This document shows positions 47,101 to 59,000 of a DNA stretch of 64,000 bases, piece by piece. Source of the stretch: Symbiodinium natans. Taxonomy: Eukaryota > Sar > Dinophyceae > Suessiales > Symbiodiniaceae. Both the position numbers and the translations under genes were made by a program. The DNA is taken from contig CAJNDS010002390.1 in NCBI GenBank assembly GCA_905221605.1, forward strand, positions 570,239 to 634,238. The letters are read 5' to 3'. The number at the start of each line of letters is the position of its first letter. Position 1 is the stretch's first letter. The notes beneath the pieces were generated by a model, which had not been told where the DNA came from, ran no database searches, and was given only the letters and a program-made list of their open reading frames with translations.

Positions 47101-50100
47101 GGCCCGTTCAGAGGGGGCGGGGCGTGTGCCTTGGAAACCGGGTCTGACCGGCCCCTGGCGCGTGTTGGAAGTCAAGGGCCACAGGCTCACCTTGGAGCCC
47201 GTGTCGATGGAGTCGGGGGGTACTTCTTCCGCCCGGCGCGGCCCGATGGAGGCGCAGAAGACTGCATTCTTGTTCCTGCGGATGCAGATGGCGCGGAATC
47301 CCGCGAGCCGGTCGTCTTTGAGGACGATGGAACCGGCGGGGACGGCTCGTCTCGCCCCAGCTTAGGGCAACAGGTTCAAGGCGACGCCAAGCAAGTGGAG
47401 TTCACGCTGACCAGGCGCGGGAGGGACTTCGTCCTCCGCCTTGGCGACCGCATTGCCTATCGGGGTGTAGGTGGAGGCCCTAAGGTGTGCAGGTTAGGAC
47501 GGGTTACGCAGGTAGATGCTGCCCGTGCGCAGGTCGGCGTGCACCGCTATCTCCCCGATGCCAGCGGGGTGCGCGTCAGATGGCAGCTTGCATACATCGC
47601 CGAGGACGGTGCGCTCACGCTTTCAGAGGGGACTCGTCCGGCCCACGAAGCGGTTACCGTCAGGGAGATCATTTCCAAGGTCGACCTGAACCGCGACGGC
47701 GTGCTTGCTGCAGCCTCGGCCAGGAAGTTGGACAAGGGAGCGTACTCGTTGCAGGACAGGACGCTCGAGAGAGCGTCTCGCGCCAGAACGGGTGTGCTCT
47801 CGATCCGAGAGGCCCTCGCGGACCTCTTGGTCGCGGAACCCCGCGTGTTGCAGCCTAGGGCTTCCCCAGAGTCGGGTGCTGTCGAGAGTTGGTTCCGGCA
47901 GTATTTCCTTGGAGGGGTTGCCGATGTCTTAGAGGTTGCTTGGGGTGACGCGGTCGTTTCCGACGCGGCTAGGAGGCACGGGTATAGGGTTGTTCCAGCT
48001 TTTGTGCAAGGCGAGCAGGCCTACGGGATCACCTGGAACCTGCCCGCAGAAGGGCACTTAGAGGCAATTAGCGGCGCTGTTTTGCGCGCAGAGCCGAAGG
48101 TGCTCGTGATTGGGCTTGAGGGCAAGAATGTGCCCCGAGCTTTCCTTCAGCTAGTCGTCCGGTGTGCGCAGGAACGCACGCGCGCGGGCGCCCACGTCGC
48201 GCTGCAGGCACAAAAAGGCGAGTGGGAACCCTGGCGGCTAGAGGAGTGGGGCGCCTTGTTTGGGACGCTCGCAGAGCCACGCTGGCCTTGGGCTTTCGTG
48301 CGGGCTGACATATGCCAGTTCGCGCGGGCCAGTGGCCGCGACAACCTCGTTGAGAGCGGGGCCCTGTGGCTCGCCGATTTCAGCTTAGAATCGGTAGGTT
48401 TGAGGTGTAGTAGGCCGGATGCGTTAGGCGCAGTGCAGCACAAGCACGTTGGGCGCGCAAGCCGACTACAACCTCATAGGGGCGGCTTTCTGCGCATCAC
48501 TCCAGGACCTTGGTCTGAGGGGCGCAGAAGAGCTGTGCACCGCTGCAGTTGAAAGCTTTCCAGCCACTGCGGGTGCGGATAGCGCCGCGGCTGCACCACA
48601 GCCCTCTCCAGTCATTCCCCTCCCGGACGTGCGCTCGGGCGAGGACCTCACGCCAGCAGAGCGTGCGGAGCTGGATAAGGAGGTGGATAAGTACGCCGCT
48701 GAGAAGGAAGCGTTTTGGCGAACCAAGGCGGACGCCAAGGACTGGGATTCCGTCCGGGCTGACCTTGAGGTCTATGCTCTTGCGGGCGAGAAGGTCGCGG
48801 AGGATCCTAGGCGCACCGAGGCCTATAGAGACCTCGTATGGTCGGGTTTGAAGATCGAGCCTGGACCAACCAGACCAGGGCTGACCGATGCTGACATCGC
48901 AGCCGTCAGGGAGGTCATACGGCGAAAGGCCGCTGGGTTCTGGGTGGAGGACACCACCAGGACCACGGTCAGGAAGTTCGCCCATGACTGCATCCCCACC
49001 GGGCCGCCGGTCTCGTCCCAGCCTCACAGTCTGAGGGGCGAGTCCGCGCAATGGGTCGACGACAAGCTTGAAGAAGAATGCAAGCGGGGTCAGTTGATCC
49101 GCGGCAGCTCGGCTTGGGGATCTGCGCCGTTTCCGACCAAGGAAATGCCCAGCTACAAGCGGCATAGGAAGCGACGCTTGGTGGTTGACTACCGCCGTGT
49201 GAATGCCCGAATTAAGCGCTCCACGTACTATTGTCGGCGGGGTAGCGATGTGCTCGCCGCCGCAGTAGGTTCGGTTTGGTATACCTTCGTGGATGCGGTT
49301 AGTGGGTTTAATCAAATTAGGAACACCAAGCGTGCTCGCGAGGTGTTGGCCATTGTGGCAAGATCAGGGAAATATCTCCCCGTCGGCCTCACCTTTGGCC
49401 CGATTAACGGCCCAGATGATTTCAACTTTGTGGTTGATAGGGCCTATGCCCCCGGCAGAGGTAGGCGCCTTAAGTATACTAAGGAGTGGATAGCCTACGT
49501 GGATGATCTTACTGTTAGGACGGGTAGGGTCATTGATGGGCAGTTTTTCACTGATGCCCAAGCCGAGGGGGCGGTGCGCGAAGCGTGCGCCAAAGGGGCA
49601 GTCGCAGCTCCGCAGAGCGCGTCGTCTGCTCTTGAAGCCTTAGGCGTTCGCGGTGCGCACAACACCAAGCGCGCGAACCATGACGCGGCGCGCTCAGACC
49701 AGAATCACCCCACGCGCGTTCTGATGCTCAGGATGTTGGGGCTGTTCGGGTGTTTCTGTGTTCAGGGCGGGTGTTTTAGGGGCGGGCCGTTTCCCAGGTC
49801 GCCGGTCTGCGGGCAGAAGGATTTTTCGTCGTTCGTCGCGTGCAGCTTCGTTCCTCTGTCTCGCAGCCAGTGTTTTGCAAGCAGGCCTAGAGGTTCGGTC
49901 CAAGGTCGAAGCAGAAGCCTTAGAAGCCTTAGAGCCCAGACCTTAAGGAAACTCCCCAAACCCCCGCCGCAGCGGTTCAAGTGTGTTGTAGAACCTAGGG
50001 TAGGTAGTCCCTCCCCGCGTTCGTGCCTGTGCACTGCGCCCCGCTGCGGGTCGCGACCAGACCGCGCGGGAGCGACCGATCGGTCGCCCGGACCTTCGTG

Positions 50101-53100
50101 GTCAACCACAAGGCCCCGCTGCGGGCCGTGCCCTGGCCGCGCGGGAGCGGCTGCCTACCACTACTGCACACCGGCCCCTTGCAGCGGGCCGTGTCCTGGC
50201 CGCTCAAGGGCGCGTCAGGTTTTCCTCGCCCATCGGAGGTCCAGCAAAGCCGCGGGCCTCAGTGCCGCGATGGGTGGAGGAGGGTCGAAGGGCAGGGGCA
50301 AGAGCAAGAGTCCAGGCCCTAAGGGCCGAAAAGGGCCCGCCCACGATCGACGACGTGCAGCGTATGCTAGTCCGATGCATGCGGCACGGCGAAGCTGGTT
50401 GTAGAGGCCGGTTCGCTCCGGGCGGCCTCTACCCGGTTGATGAGTTGATCGAACAACTCGGCATCACCATCAACCAGTACAACCAGGCGGTCGCGCACGA
50501 CGCCAACCAGCGGAAACCGAGGTTGGATACCTCGTACGCTGGCTACTTGCGTGCCTTCCAAGGCCACTCGGCCGATTGCGGCCATCCTATGGGATTCATG
50601 ATGGAGGGCCTAAGTGAGACCGCCATCAACGATCTTATATATCGGTATGGCCCGGCCATGTGGCACGGCACGGACTTGCATGTCGTGCCGAGCCTGATCG
50701 AGAATGGCTTGATCCCCGGCGGCGGGCCGGGAGGCCGCCTCGGGGTGCACTACGTCCTAGGGCACTGCCCCACGCAGTGGGAGGACGGGAGACGCGGGTT
50801 CCGCCGCGGATCGACTTGCATAGTCGAGGTCCGGTTGGCGGTCCTGCGGGACGCCGGAGTGCCTATCTATGCGGGAGCAGATGGGGTGGCTCTCACTGGC
50901 CAGATTAGAGCCACCGGCATCTCCCGCATCTGGGCACTCCCCAAAGGCTCAGCTGTTTACTCCATCTTAAATAGCTGAGTTAGAAGTGGATCGGTTGATC
51001 CAGCATGTCGACCTAAGGAGTTTAGGCGACACCAGTGCGGGCCCCCACCCGCCGTTGGGGCGAGGACCGAAACTGGGCACGGTCCAAGCGTCCCAAGCTG
51101 CTGCGGCCAGCAGTGGCGCGGCGAGCTCCTCGACGGTTGTGCTGGCCCCTGCGGGCCGTGTCATGGCCGCGGGGGCCGCCCAACCTGTTACCCCTCCTAA
51201 GGCCGCGCCTAAGGCCAAAGGGCGTGCTTCAGGGGCTCCTAAGACTTCGAGCTTTCCAGCGAAGCCCAAGGAGTATCCTAGGCGCAACATCCCTGGTCCC
51301 AATGCCCTCGAGGCCGAAGACTCGCTCGAGGAAGAGGCAGCCCAAGAAGCTGAAGGTGTCGAGGAAGATAGTTCCAGCTCGGATCTTCCCGACACGAGGG
51401 CGCCCCAAGCCGCGGTCAAGGTGAAGGAGGACGAAGAGCCCGCTGGTGGGGCCCAGGCCGGGAGCATAGAGGAAGGAGTCCTCGAACTTGGCCAATCGGT
51501 GGTCAGCACCGCGAAGGAGTACCTCGCGCGGTCCGAAGCTCTTCTGAGAGCGCAGAAACTCCAGTCGAAAATACTGGAGGTGGCGGGAACCGCGATGGTG
51601 AAGTTAGAAAGGATCACCAAGCGTGAGGAGTCCCTCAAAACTCTGCGCCGTGGGGGAGAGAATCGGGCGGCCGGGGAAGGCGCCGACGGGGAAGAGGTGT
51701 CTGACGATGGTCAGGATGCCCCCGGGGGTGCGGGATCGAGCAGTTCCGCCAGGCCTTCAAGAGGCGGGACCGTCCGGTCCGCCCCGGCCCCAGAGGTGCC
51801 TCGCCCCAATGCTGACGGCCACTATGGATGCTCAGCTCCTGGATGCGGGCTGGCCTTTGAGTCGCTGGTGCAATACCACTTGCATCAGGCGGCCTGCCAT
51901 GGCGCCTCTCTTCCGCCCAACCTGGGGATCAGCCCCTCCGCACCTCTTGACCCTTTTCGTCAAGACTGGCGGGGACGGTTGTTCCGCCGAGGAAAGGACG
52001 GTGAGTATGGGGAGGTGCCCATGCTCCGAGTGATTCGGTACCACAAAGCCAACGGGTACGATCACTCGAAGGTCCCGCTCCTGAAGAGAGGGGACCGAAT
52101 CCAGCTTGAGGACGGATCGCACCACATTTATGGTGGTAGTCATCCACCGGGGTGGCTTCGCGATGACCCCGAGCTGGATCCCGCTCCAGAGAGTAGCGGT
52201 GGAGGGTCCACGCCCAAGAGCGAGCCCACGGAGGAGGCCGAGCATGGACCTCCGCGGGAGGCCGCTCCGCGCGGGCGGGCCCTCGGGCCGCCGACGAGCG
52301 ACGTTCAGCAACGCCTTGCAGAGCGTCGTCGTTCCAAGCGGGATTACTCGCCAGACCTGGTGACGCCTCTTGACGATCTCCATGCCCAGGAGATCGATTC
52401 CTTCTTCGCGGGCGACCCAGCCGCGGATAGCCTTGACGTCATTTTGATGCGCGCCGAGGTTCGCACTGAGTCCCACCTCAACGTTGGCCGGGAGCAAGAA
52501 GAGCCCCTGGTCAAGGAGGAACAGGAGGAGGAAGCTGAGGTTGTCAAGGACGAGGAGGTCTCGGTTGAGATGGAGGCAGGCACCGCGGATGAGGCGGACG
52601 ATGTCGCCCTCCCAGCCAACCGAGCCTACGTCGAAGGCCGCTTTTACCCCTACGGCAGCTGGCGGTGCTTCTTCTGCGAAGCCATCAACCCGGTTACCGA
52701 GGACCAGTGCCTCACCACGCACGCGGGCGGCCCGAAAGCGGGCGCCCCGTGCGACGGCCGATGGATCAACGGGATCGACATCGGGTGGTGGGAGGTAGAC
52801 CCTCAAACCGCGCCCGAGCAATGGAGGCGGAGGTTTTCTGCCGAAGCGCTTGAAGACCAACAAGCGCGGGCGGATGCCGCGAGGCTTCTCAGCGATGAGG
52901 AACTCGCTGAAGCCCTCCAGGCGGCCGAGGAGGCGCAGGCGGCCGAGCGCGCCAAGAAGCGAGAGCGGCGCCAGGCGGAGAAGGCGGAGCGCGATGATCA
53001 CATCAGCGAAGCGCTCCGCATTGCAGGGTGGCAGTGCCCTAACTGCTATGAATGGAATCTTTCATTCAGGCAGCTGTGCTTTCGCTGCAGCACCCCTCTC

Positions 53101-56025
53101 CGTTTGGCAGAGGTCGTCTCTCGCGGGATCCCTGATCCGCGGCGTGGCGAAGAGAGGGACTCTGGCTCCGAAAGCAGCCAGGACGAGCTGGAGCACGAGA
53201 TCCTTCTGGCCAATCTTGCGATGGACCAAGAAACCATCCAACCTCTTCTTAGAAACAAACACAAGAAGAGGGGCGGTAAGCGACGTCGCGAAGAAGCGAC
53301 GTACGGCAAGGGCCGCGACCCTTGGAGTGCTTGGGCAGATGCCCGTGGCAAGGGCCAGGGCAAGCCGAAGGGCAGAGGCAAGTCCGATGCCAAGGGCAAG
53401 CCCAAGGGGAGGGGCAGGTACGCCTGGGGCGCTTACGCCGCGGGCATAGTTGCCGCGCTCCAACCCCGCCCAAGCACAAGCTGGGTCCCAGCCTTCCCGT
53501 GCGGGTCGGCCCGGCCGCCGCCAAGTGTTCCGCTTCCGCCGCGGACCCCCTTTTTCCTGGGTCGCGGGCTCCTCAATCGGTTGATGCACGCCCTCAACGG
53601 GAACATCAACGGCTGGTGGGGCCTGGCGGCTGCAGCGTCGGCGCCGATTGCCTTGCAGTTGCACCGCGGGGCTGTGCATGTTGTCGAGGACTCCATGCAC
53701 GCGGTTGCAACAATTTCGGCCGACGTTGTCGAGGAAATCGGTCATGGGGCCAGGCGGACCGTGTGGGTCGCCGGAACAGCCATCACTCTGGTAGTAGTGA
53801 TCTTGTGCAGCGCTGTTCTGTGGTACGTGAGTCGTGCCGTTGCCAATCGCATTGCGCATCTGCGACATGGCAACACCGCGGCCCCTGAGGCGCGGCTGTC
53901 TCAACTCCTTGGCTCTGAAGCGACGTTTGAGGTCGCGAGCACTAAGAAAGGGGTGACCCATAAAGTTTGGGTGCACCTCAAGGAGGAGACAGCTGCCTGT
54001 GGCTGTCGTGCTTACCTAGCAGAGGGACGTTGCGGGCATTGCGATGCCGCAATGGACACCGCTCGATCCCTAGGGTTTTTGCACGCGGCCCAGCGAGGCG
54101 CGGGTTCTGCGCTCACAGACTCCATTCGGAGTACCGCCTCCGAAGCCCTAGCTAAGGGTAAGGTTGTGTTGGGTTTGGGGAACAGTGAAGGATGCTTCTC
54201 CCAACTTGCGGCCAAGAGCCGCGGGCTCTCCTGCTTTCAGGGGCTCGCGGGTCGTGACCTGGCCGCGGCCCCAGCAGATGGAGCGAGCGCAGCCCACGCA
54301 CAGTCCGGCTTCGTGCAACGTGCCGCCACTGCCACTGTGGCGCGCACACCCAGCCGGAGGAACAAGGGCCCAGTCCCCGCTAGGAGTTCTCCAGTCAAAG
54401 AAGCGGAATTCCTTGCGGGCGGGCCATACGTTCAGGCCGCCCAAACGCTGCTTGGGTCTGGAGCAGCAGAGGATGTGATCTACATCCGGGCGTACAGCTT
54501 AGATTGCCCATCCTGCATCGAGGCAATCGAAGCGTCGCTTAGCAAGGGCGCAGGCGTTCGGATTGTCGCCGACATGGGACAATGCCACCGCACCAAACTG
54601 CAGTGGCAAGCGTTGAAACGCTTGGCGGCTGCAGGCGCCGAGGTGAAGGTGGGTTGCGGCACATCCGTGCGCGACGCCTATGCTCGCGACGGCCGCGGGG
54701 CTAAAGTAGGTACCGGTATCCAAGGGCTTCACCATGCCAAGGCCCTTTGCCTACTGCGGCCTGATGGCGCGGTGGTGCTGATTGGGAGCCTCAATTTTAC
54801 CACAAGCAGCAAAGCCAATGCGGAGGCAGGGCTTAGGCTTGAGGTCGCCAAGACGCACCCGGTCGCGCAGTCCTACATCGAGGATTTCCAGAGGGTGTCG
54901 GCTGAGGCATTCTCCCTCGATGAGGCGGTCGCAAGGCGCCCTCAGTTGGAGCGAGCCAGTAGCTCCAACGTTGCTGGCAACGCCACTCGTGCCCCCAACA
55001 CTGCTCCACAGGGTATCGAGTAGGCTGCGGCCAGTCGGCGCGGCGTGGTATGCATCCACGCATTATCAGAGCAGGCGTTGCAGCACGGCACGTTGCTTCG
55101 CCAACCTTTTGCATTTTCTTTTGCTTGACTGCGGGCGAAAAGCCGCGGCAGGTTGGAAACCTGCCCATTTTGCATTCCCCGCACCTTTCTCCTCCGCCCT
55201 GCCTGTGGCCCCTCGTGCTGAGGGTGCTCTTTTGCAGGTGCTGCGGACCGTGTCCTGGTCGCGGCAATGCGCTCGCCGAAGCGCGTGTGAGCTGCATTGC
55301 CTGCGGCACAAGCCATGTGCGCGGCTCTCGCTGAGTCTGGTAGCCCGTAGGGTAGTTCCGGATAGGTGAGTAGCCGTAGCCGTAGCTTAGGACCGGCCGT
55401 GTACAGTGTACCATCTGTACCATAGATTTCAGTGTCTGCCGTAGCAGTCCTCAAGGCACTCAGTGGGCTCTGTGTACTGGAGCCTCGACTCAGGTCATGC
55501 AAAAGACCGGACCGCCTGGTTTAGGCTGGTTTTGGAGGGTCGCTCGTTTGGGTCGTCTCGTTTCGCGTGTCTTCGTTTGCGGGCTTGCGCCCAAAGCCGC
55601 GACGGACGCCCGCCCTCCTTGTGGAAGTCACTCACCGGAGCCTCGGCTGAGGGGCGAATGTGAGCTGACATGAGTGCATATGCATCTTCTGCTCTGTGAT
55701 GCATTAGGACTCGGCAGACCACCTTGTAGTTTTCCTTTGCATGTAGAGTTTTGCAATTCGTAACAATGCCAATATTTTGGCTCAAGTACCGAGCTTGTGC
55801 CTTTGAGCACGGTAGAGTCGTACAGTAGCTCCTAGGTTGCTGTGCGGTCCGACCGGACGCACTCAGGCGTAGCTGCACAAGTGCTTGGACTCACGAAGTC
55901 GTAAAACAGCGTGACCGGGCTGTGATTGCATTGGCTTAGTGCAAGTCCAGTGCTGGTCGACTTCACAACATATATACACGCAATCATATACATACGTATA
56001 TATATATATATACATATACACATAC

Positions 56026-56072
<47 letters not shown>

Positions 56073-59000
56073 CATGTATATGTATATGAATATACATATG
56101 TATATATATATATGGACATATATATATATATGTATATATATATACACACATACAGAGCTGCCCATGTTTGTGCAGTTGGAGTGCGGGGGGTTGTAGGGCT
56201 TAGCGGGCTTGAGTGTGGCAGCGAGGAGCTGTTCCACGTGCCATTGGCCACGGATGGAACTTGCTCGACACTCAGTGAAAACACGCATCGAACCGTCCAC
56301 CGCGACCCGCCTCGGCCTGGGCCTGCGCAGCAGTGAGGCATCCCAACCCACCGGAGATGGCGGGTGTGATGGCGGTTGTGATGTTAGGCTTGAGGGAAGG
56401 GGGGGAGGTGGAGAGGGGGGGAGGGGAGGGGGGGGAACCGGGAGGGGGAGAGGGGGGAGGGTGGGGCGGTGGGGCGGTGGGGTCGTGAAGTTTAAAGGTG
56501 GGTCCCATCACCTTCAACCTTTCCAACCTCTCAATTCCAACCTCCCAACTAGCCGTGACATGTGAAGGCAACCATTCATTCCACCAATCTCACATCATCT
56601 GAAGCTGAATCCCAAGCTGGGCGTTGCAGCAAGACTTGGTGAAAGACAGCTCTAATCGGCTCTGTTTCCTTTTCGGGGGGACCTTACCGTAAACCCAAAA
56701 CCCTCAACCCTAATAATATATCGAATTTTCCTGTAATTATTGGAATAAAATAGATTTCCACTTAATATTAATGAACATATTAATGATGATAATAATAATT
56801 AATAATAAAGCAATAAACCCTACAACCCTTTCATACATCAGGCTGGGCCTTCCCGGAGACAGCTCTTCCCCAAGCCGCTTCGTGCGCCGCCCTGTTGCGA
56901 AGGGGGTAGAGAAATGTGGGTTTAGGGTTTAGGGTTTAGGGTTTAGAGTTTAGGGTTTAGGGTTTAGGGTTGTATGGGGAGGTTTGGAGTTCCCTACGCC
57001 CTAAACCCTAAGCCTTTGCTTTCGAGATGGTTCAAGCAAGGGCAATGTACCTCAGTTGTGAACCCTTTTTTCAGGTAACAAGGATTCCTATGACAAGTGC
57101 TGGAGGAGGGTTTGCGTTTGCATGGGTTGCTAGTGGGGCATGGCTGTTCTAAGATGAGAAGCCTTTACCTAAACCGCGCTGCGTTCAGTACCAGTGTGAG
57201 ATGCCGACAGCCGGTCGAACAAATGTCGGAAAGAGATCGTGGACATATTGGGCTACACGAGCCAGGGTCTCTAATATCCCCAAACCCGAAGACCGAAATT
57301 CACCCCACTTCGTGGCCCTGAGTATACAGCGAAGTTCCAACTCTGCAACGATCCGTGCGCGTAAGAACAATCGGCCACCGTCCCCGCAAGAAAACGAATG
57401 GCAGGCCAAGTGCTAAAACAAGCCCGAAATCCGAAACCCCAGTAGACCCCCTGTTGAGCCACGAGCCTCTGTAACTTCAACAACCTTCACCCAGAGACTC
57501 CAAAACCCCTCAATTAAGGAATATACCTTAAATCATATTAGGGTTCCTACTATAATTTTAGGTATATTCCTTAATTAAGGGGTTTTGGAGTCTCTGGGCA
57601 ACTCACCCTCCCATCAAGCCCCAGACGCCTAAACCCTGAGCCCAGCTCACGCCTTCGAACTCTTGAGCTTCAAGACGTTCGGGGCTTTCTCATCTTTTGT
57701 ATGAGCTATATCACTTTCGGCCTAGTGGATACCTCAGTATGTCTACTATATCATGGCACAATCCCTTCATGATGATGATCGAGTGCAAGAGCGTGACTTA
57801 GGGAATCTAAGGCCTATACCGGCCCAAATCCGTAAACCTCTAAACCCTAAACCCGAAACCCTAACCCTAACCCCTTCATTATTCCGCACATATTTAATTC
57901 TTTTTCGGTTGGGCTCCCAACAAGGGTACGCTTTTCATTGCCCTAGACGAACCAACTGAAGATGCCCACGGTTGCCTCACACAATATAGCCCCGCACCCC
58001 AAACCTAAACCCCGAACCCTAAGCCCTAAACCCTAAGCCCTACAAGGCCCATCTTCTTTGGAGCCGAGGACTTTTCTACCTGCGGGGGTATGCGATCAAG
58101 GAGAACACGCCCAAAAGTTTTGACGATGCCGTGGTGTTGGGAGACTTGGCTTAGAATCTAGGGCACAGAGGCGTGCCAAGCAGTTAATGGCGTTTGTGTG
58201 AAGCTCTTCTCTCATCTACAACATGCTCGGGTCGGGTTTAGGGTTTAGGGTTTAGGGTTTAGGGTTTAGGGTTTAGGGTTTCGTGCTTGCGCAAGGTACA
58301 GCTTTGCTCAACAACGTGTTCATCCCGTTCCTTGGTCGAGCAGGCTCAGGAGTGTAAGGTAGCGCTGAAGGGGGCCTGGGATCTTTGGCATCATGGGAGG
58401 TTGGTGTAGTTTCTTTTTGTGTTTTGCTCTAACCGTAAGCCCGCAACCAGAGCATCTGACCCCAGATCCGGGAGCGGGCAATCCCTTGGCCGCTGCTTAC
58501 AGCTTCTACTCGTGTTCAAAACCCTCAAGACGAGACTAACCCCCGACGAAGCATCAAACAAATCCCCCAGCAAAACAAGCAAATCCCAAATTATTACACC
58601 CCCGGCTCAAAGCCCTAAAACCCCAAAACCCAAAACCCAAAGGTTTGCGCCACTACGCAAGCTTCTGCAATTGCCTAAGGGTCCATATACCTGTATAGTA
58701 CATACTTGGGCCCTAAAGCTACTATATGGGAACCCCTTTTAAGGCCCAAGTATATACTATATATGTACATGGACGCTAAACCCTAAACCCTAAACTCTAA
58801 ACCTTAAATGTAGGGATTAAGGTTCGGCTCCGTGGCAGCGGATCCAAGATCCCCGGGTGACGGCCCCGAGTACACAGCTTATGCGGTCTTGAAGAGCTGC
58901 CAGGACTTCAGGGATGTCGGGTTTTAGGGCTTTAGGGTTTAGCGTTTAGGGTTTAGCGTTTAGGGTTTAGCGTTTAGGGTTTAGGGTTTAGGGTTTACCC

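Larger units (their letters stand above)
27946..55967 (+). mobile_element. Giant Ty3/gypsy-like LTR retrotransposon (28,022 bp, 17.3 kb without the nested transposon)
   Basis: Bounded by two 309-bp LTRs that I read as identical, each starting TGTGAG and ending TTCACA (TG...CA ends with the short inverted repeat TGTGA). ACAT flanks both outer edges as a 4-bp target duplication. Internal order: gag, protease, RT thumb plus RNase H, integrase, methyltransferase-like region, RT fingers/palm, KptA/Tpt1-like ORF, 1345-aa PLD-domain ORF. It lies in the same orientation as the host amide-hydrolase gene, inside its intron 11, in a TA-rich microsatellite. It holds a nested DNA transposon at 31465-42180. 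Identical LTRs imply recent insertion, yet pol needs five frame changes, so this copy is either defective and mobilised in trans, or carries assembly indels. Confidence 0.93.

Noticed and set aside
48449-49510. A second, independent retrotransposon supplying the downstream RT half
   Set aside because: No LTR, gag or junction lies between integrase and this segment; ORFs abut with small frame changes, and each RT half lacks exactly what the other has.
49720-50250. Coding continuation of the RT ORF
   Set aside because: The frame is open but becomes Arg/Cys/Ser-rich and holds three non-coding hairpin repeats in mixed frames; it looks like a spacer before the KptA-like ORF.
55362-55396. CCGTAGCC repeats as a second spliced-leader relic
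   Set aside because: Only the 8-nt 5' part matches and it is a short tandem repeat (GTAGCC)n; the rest of the leader is absent.
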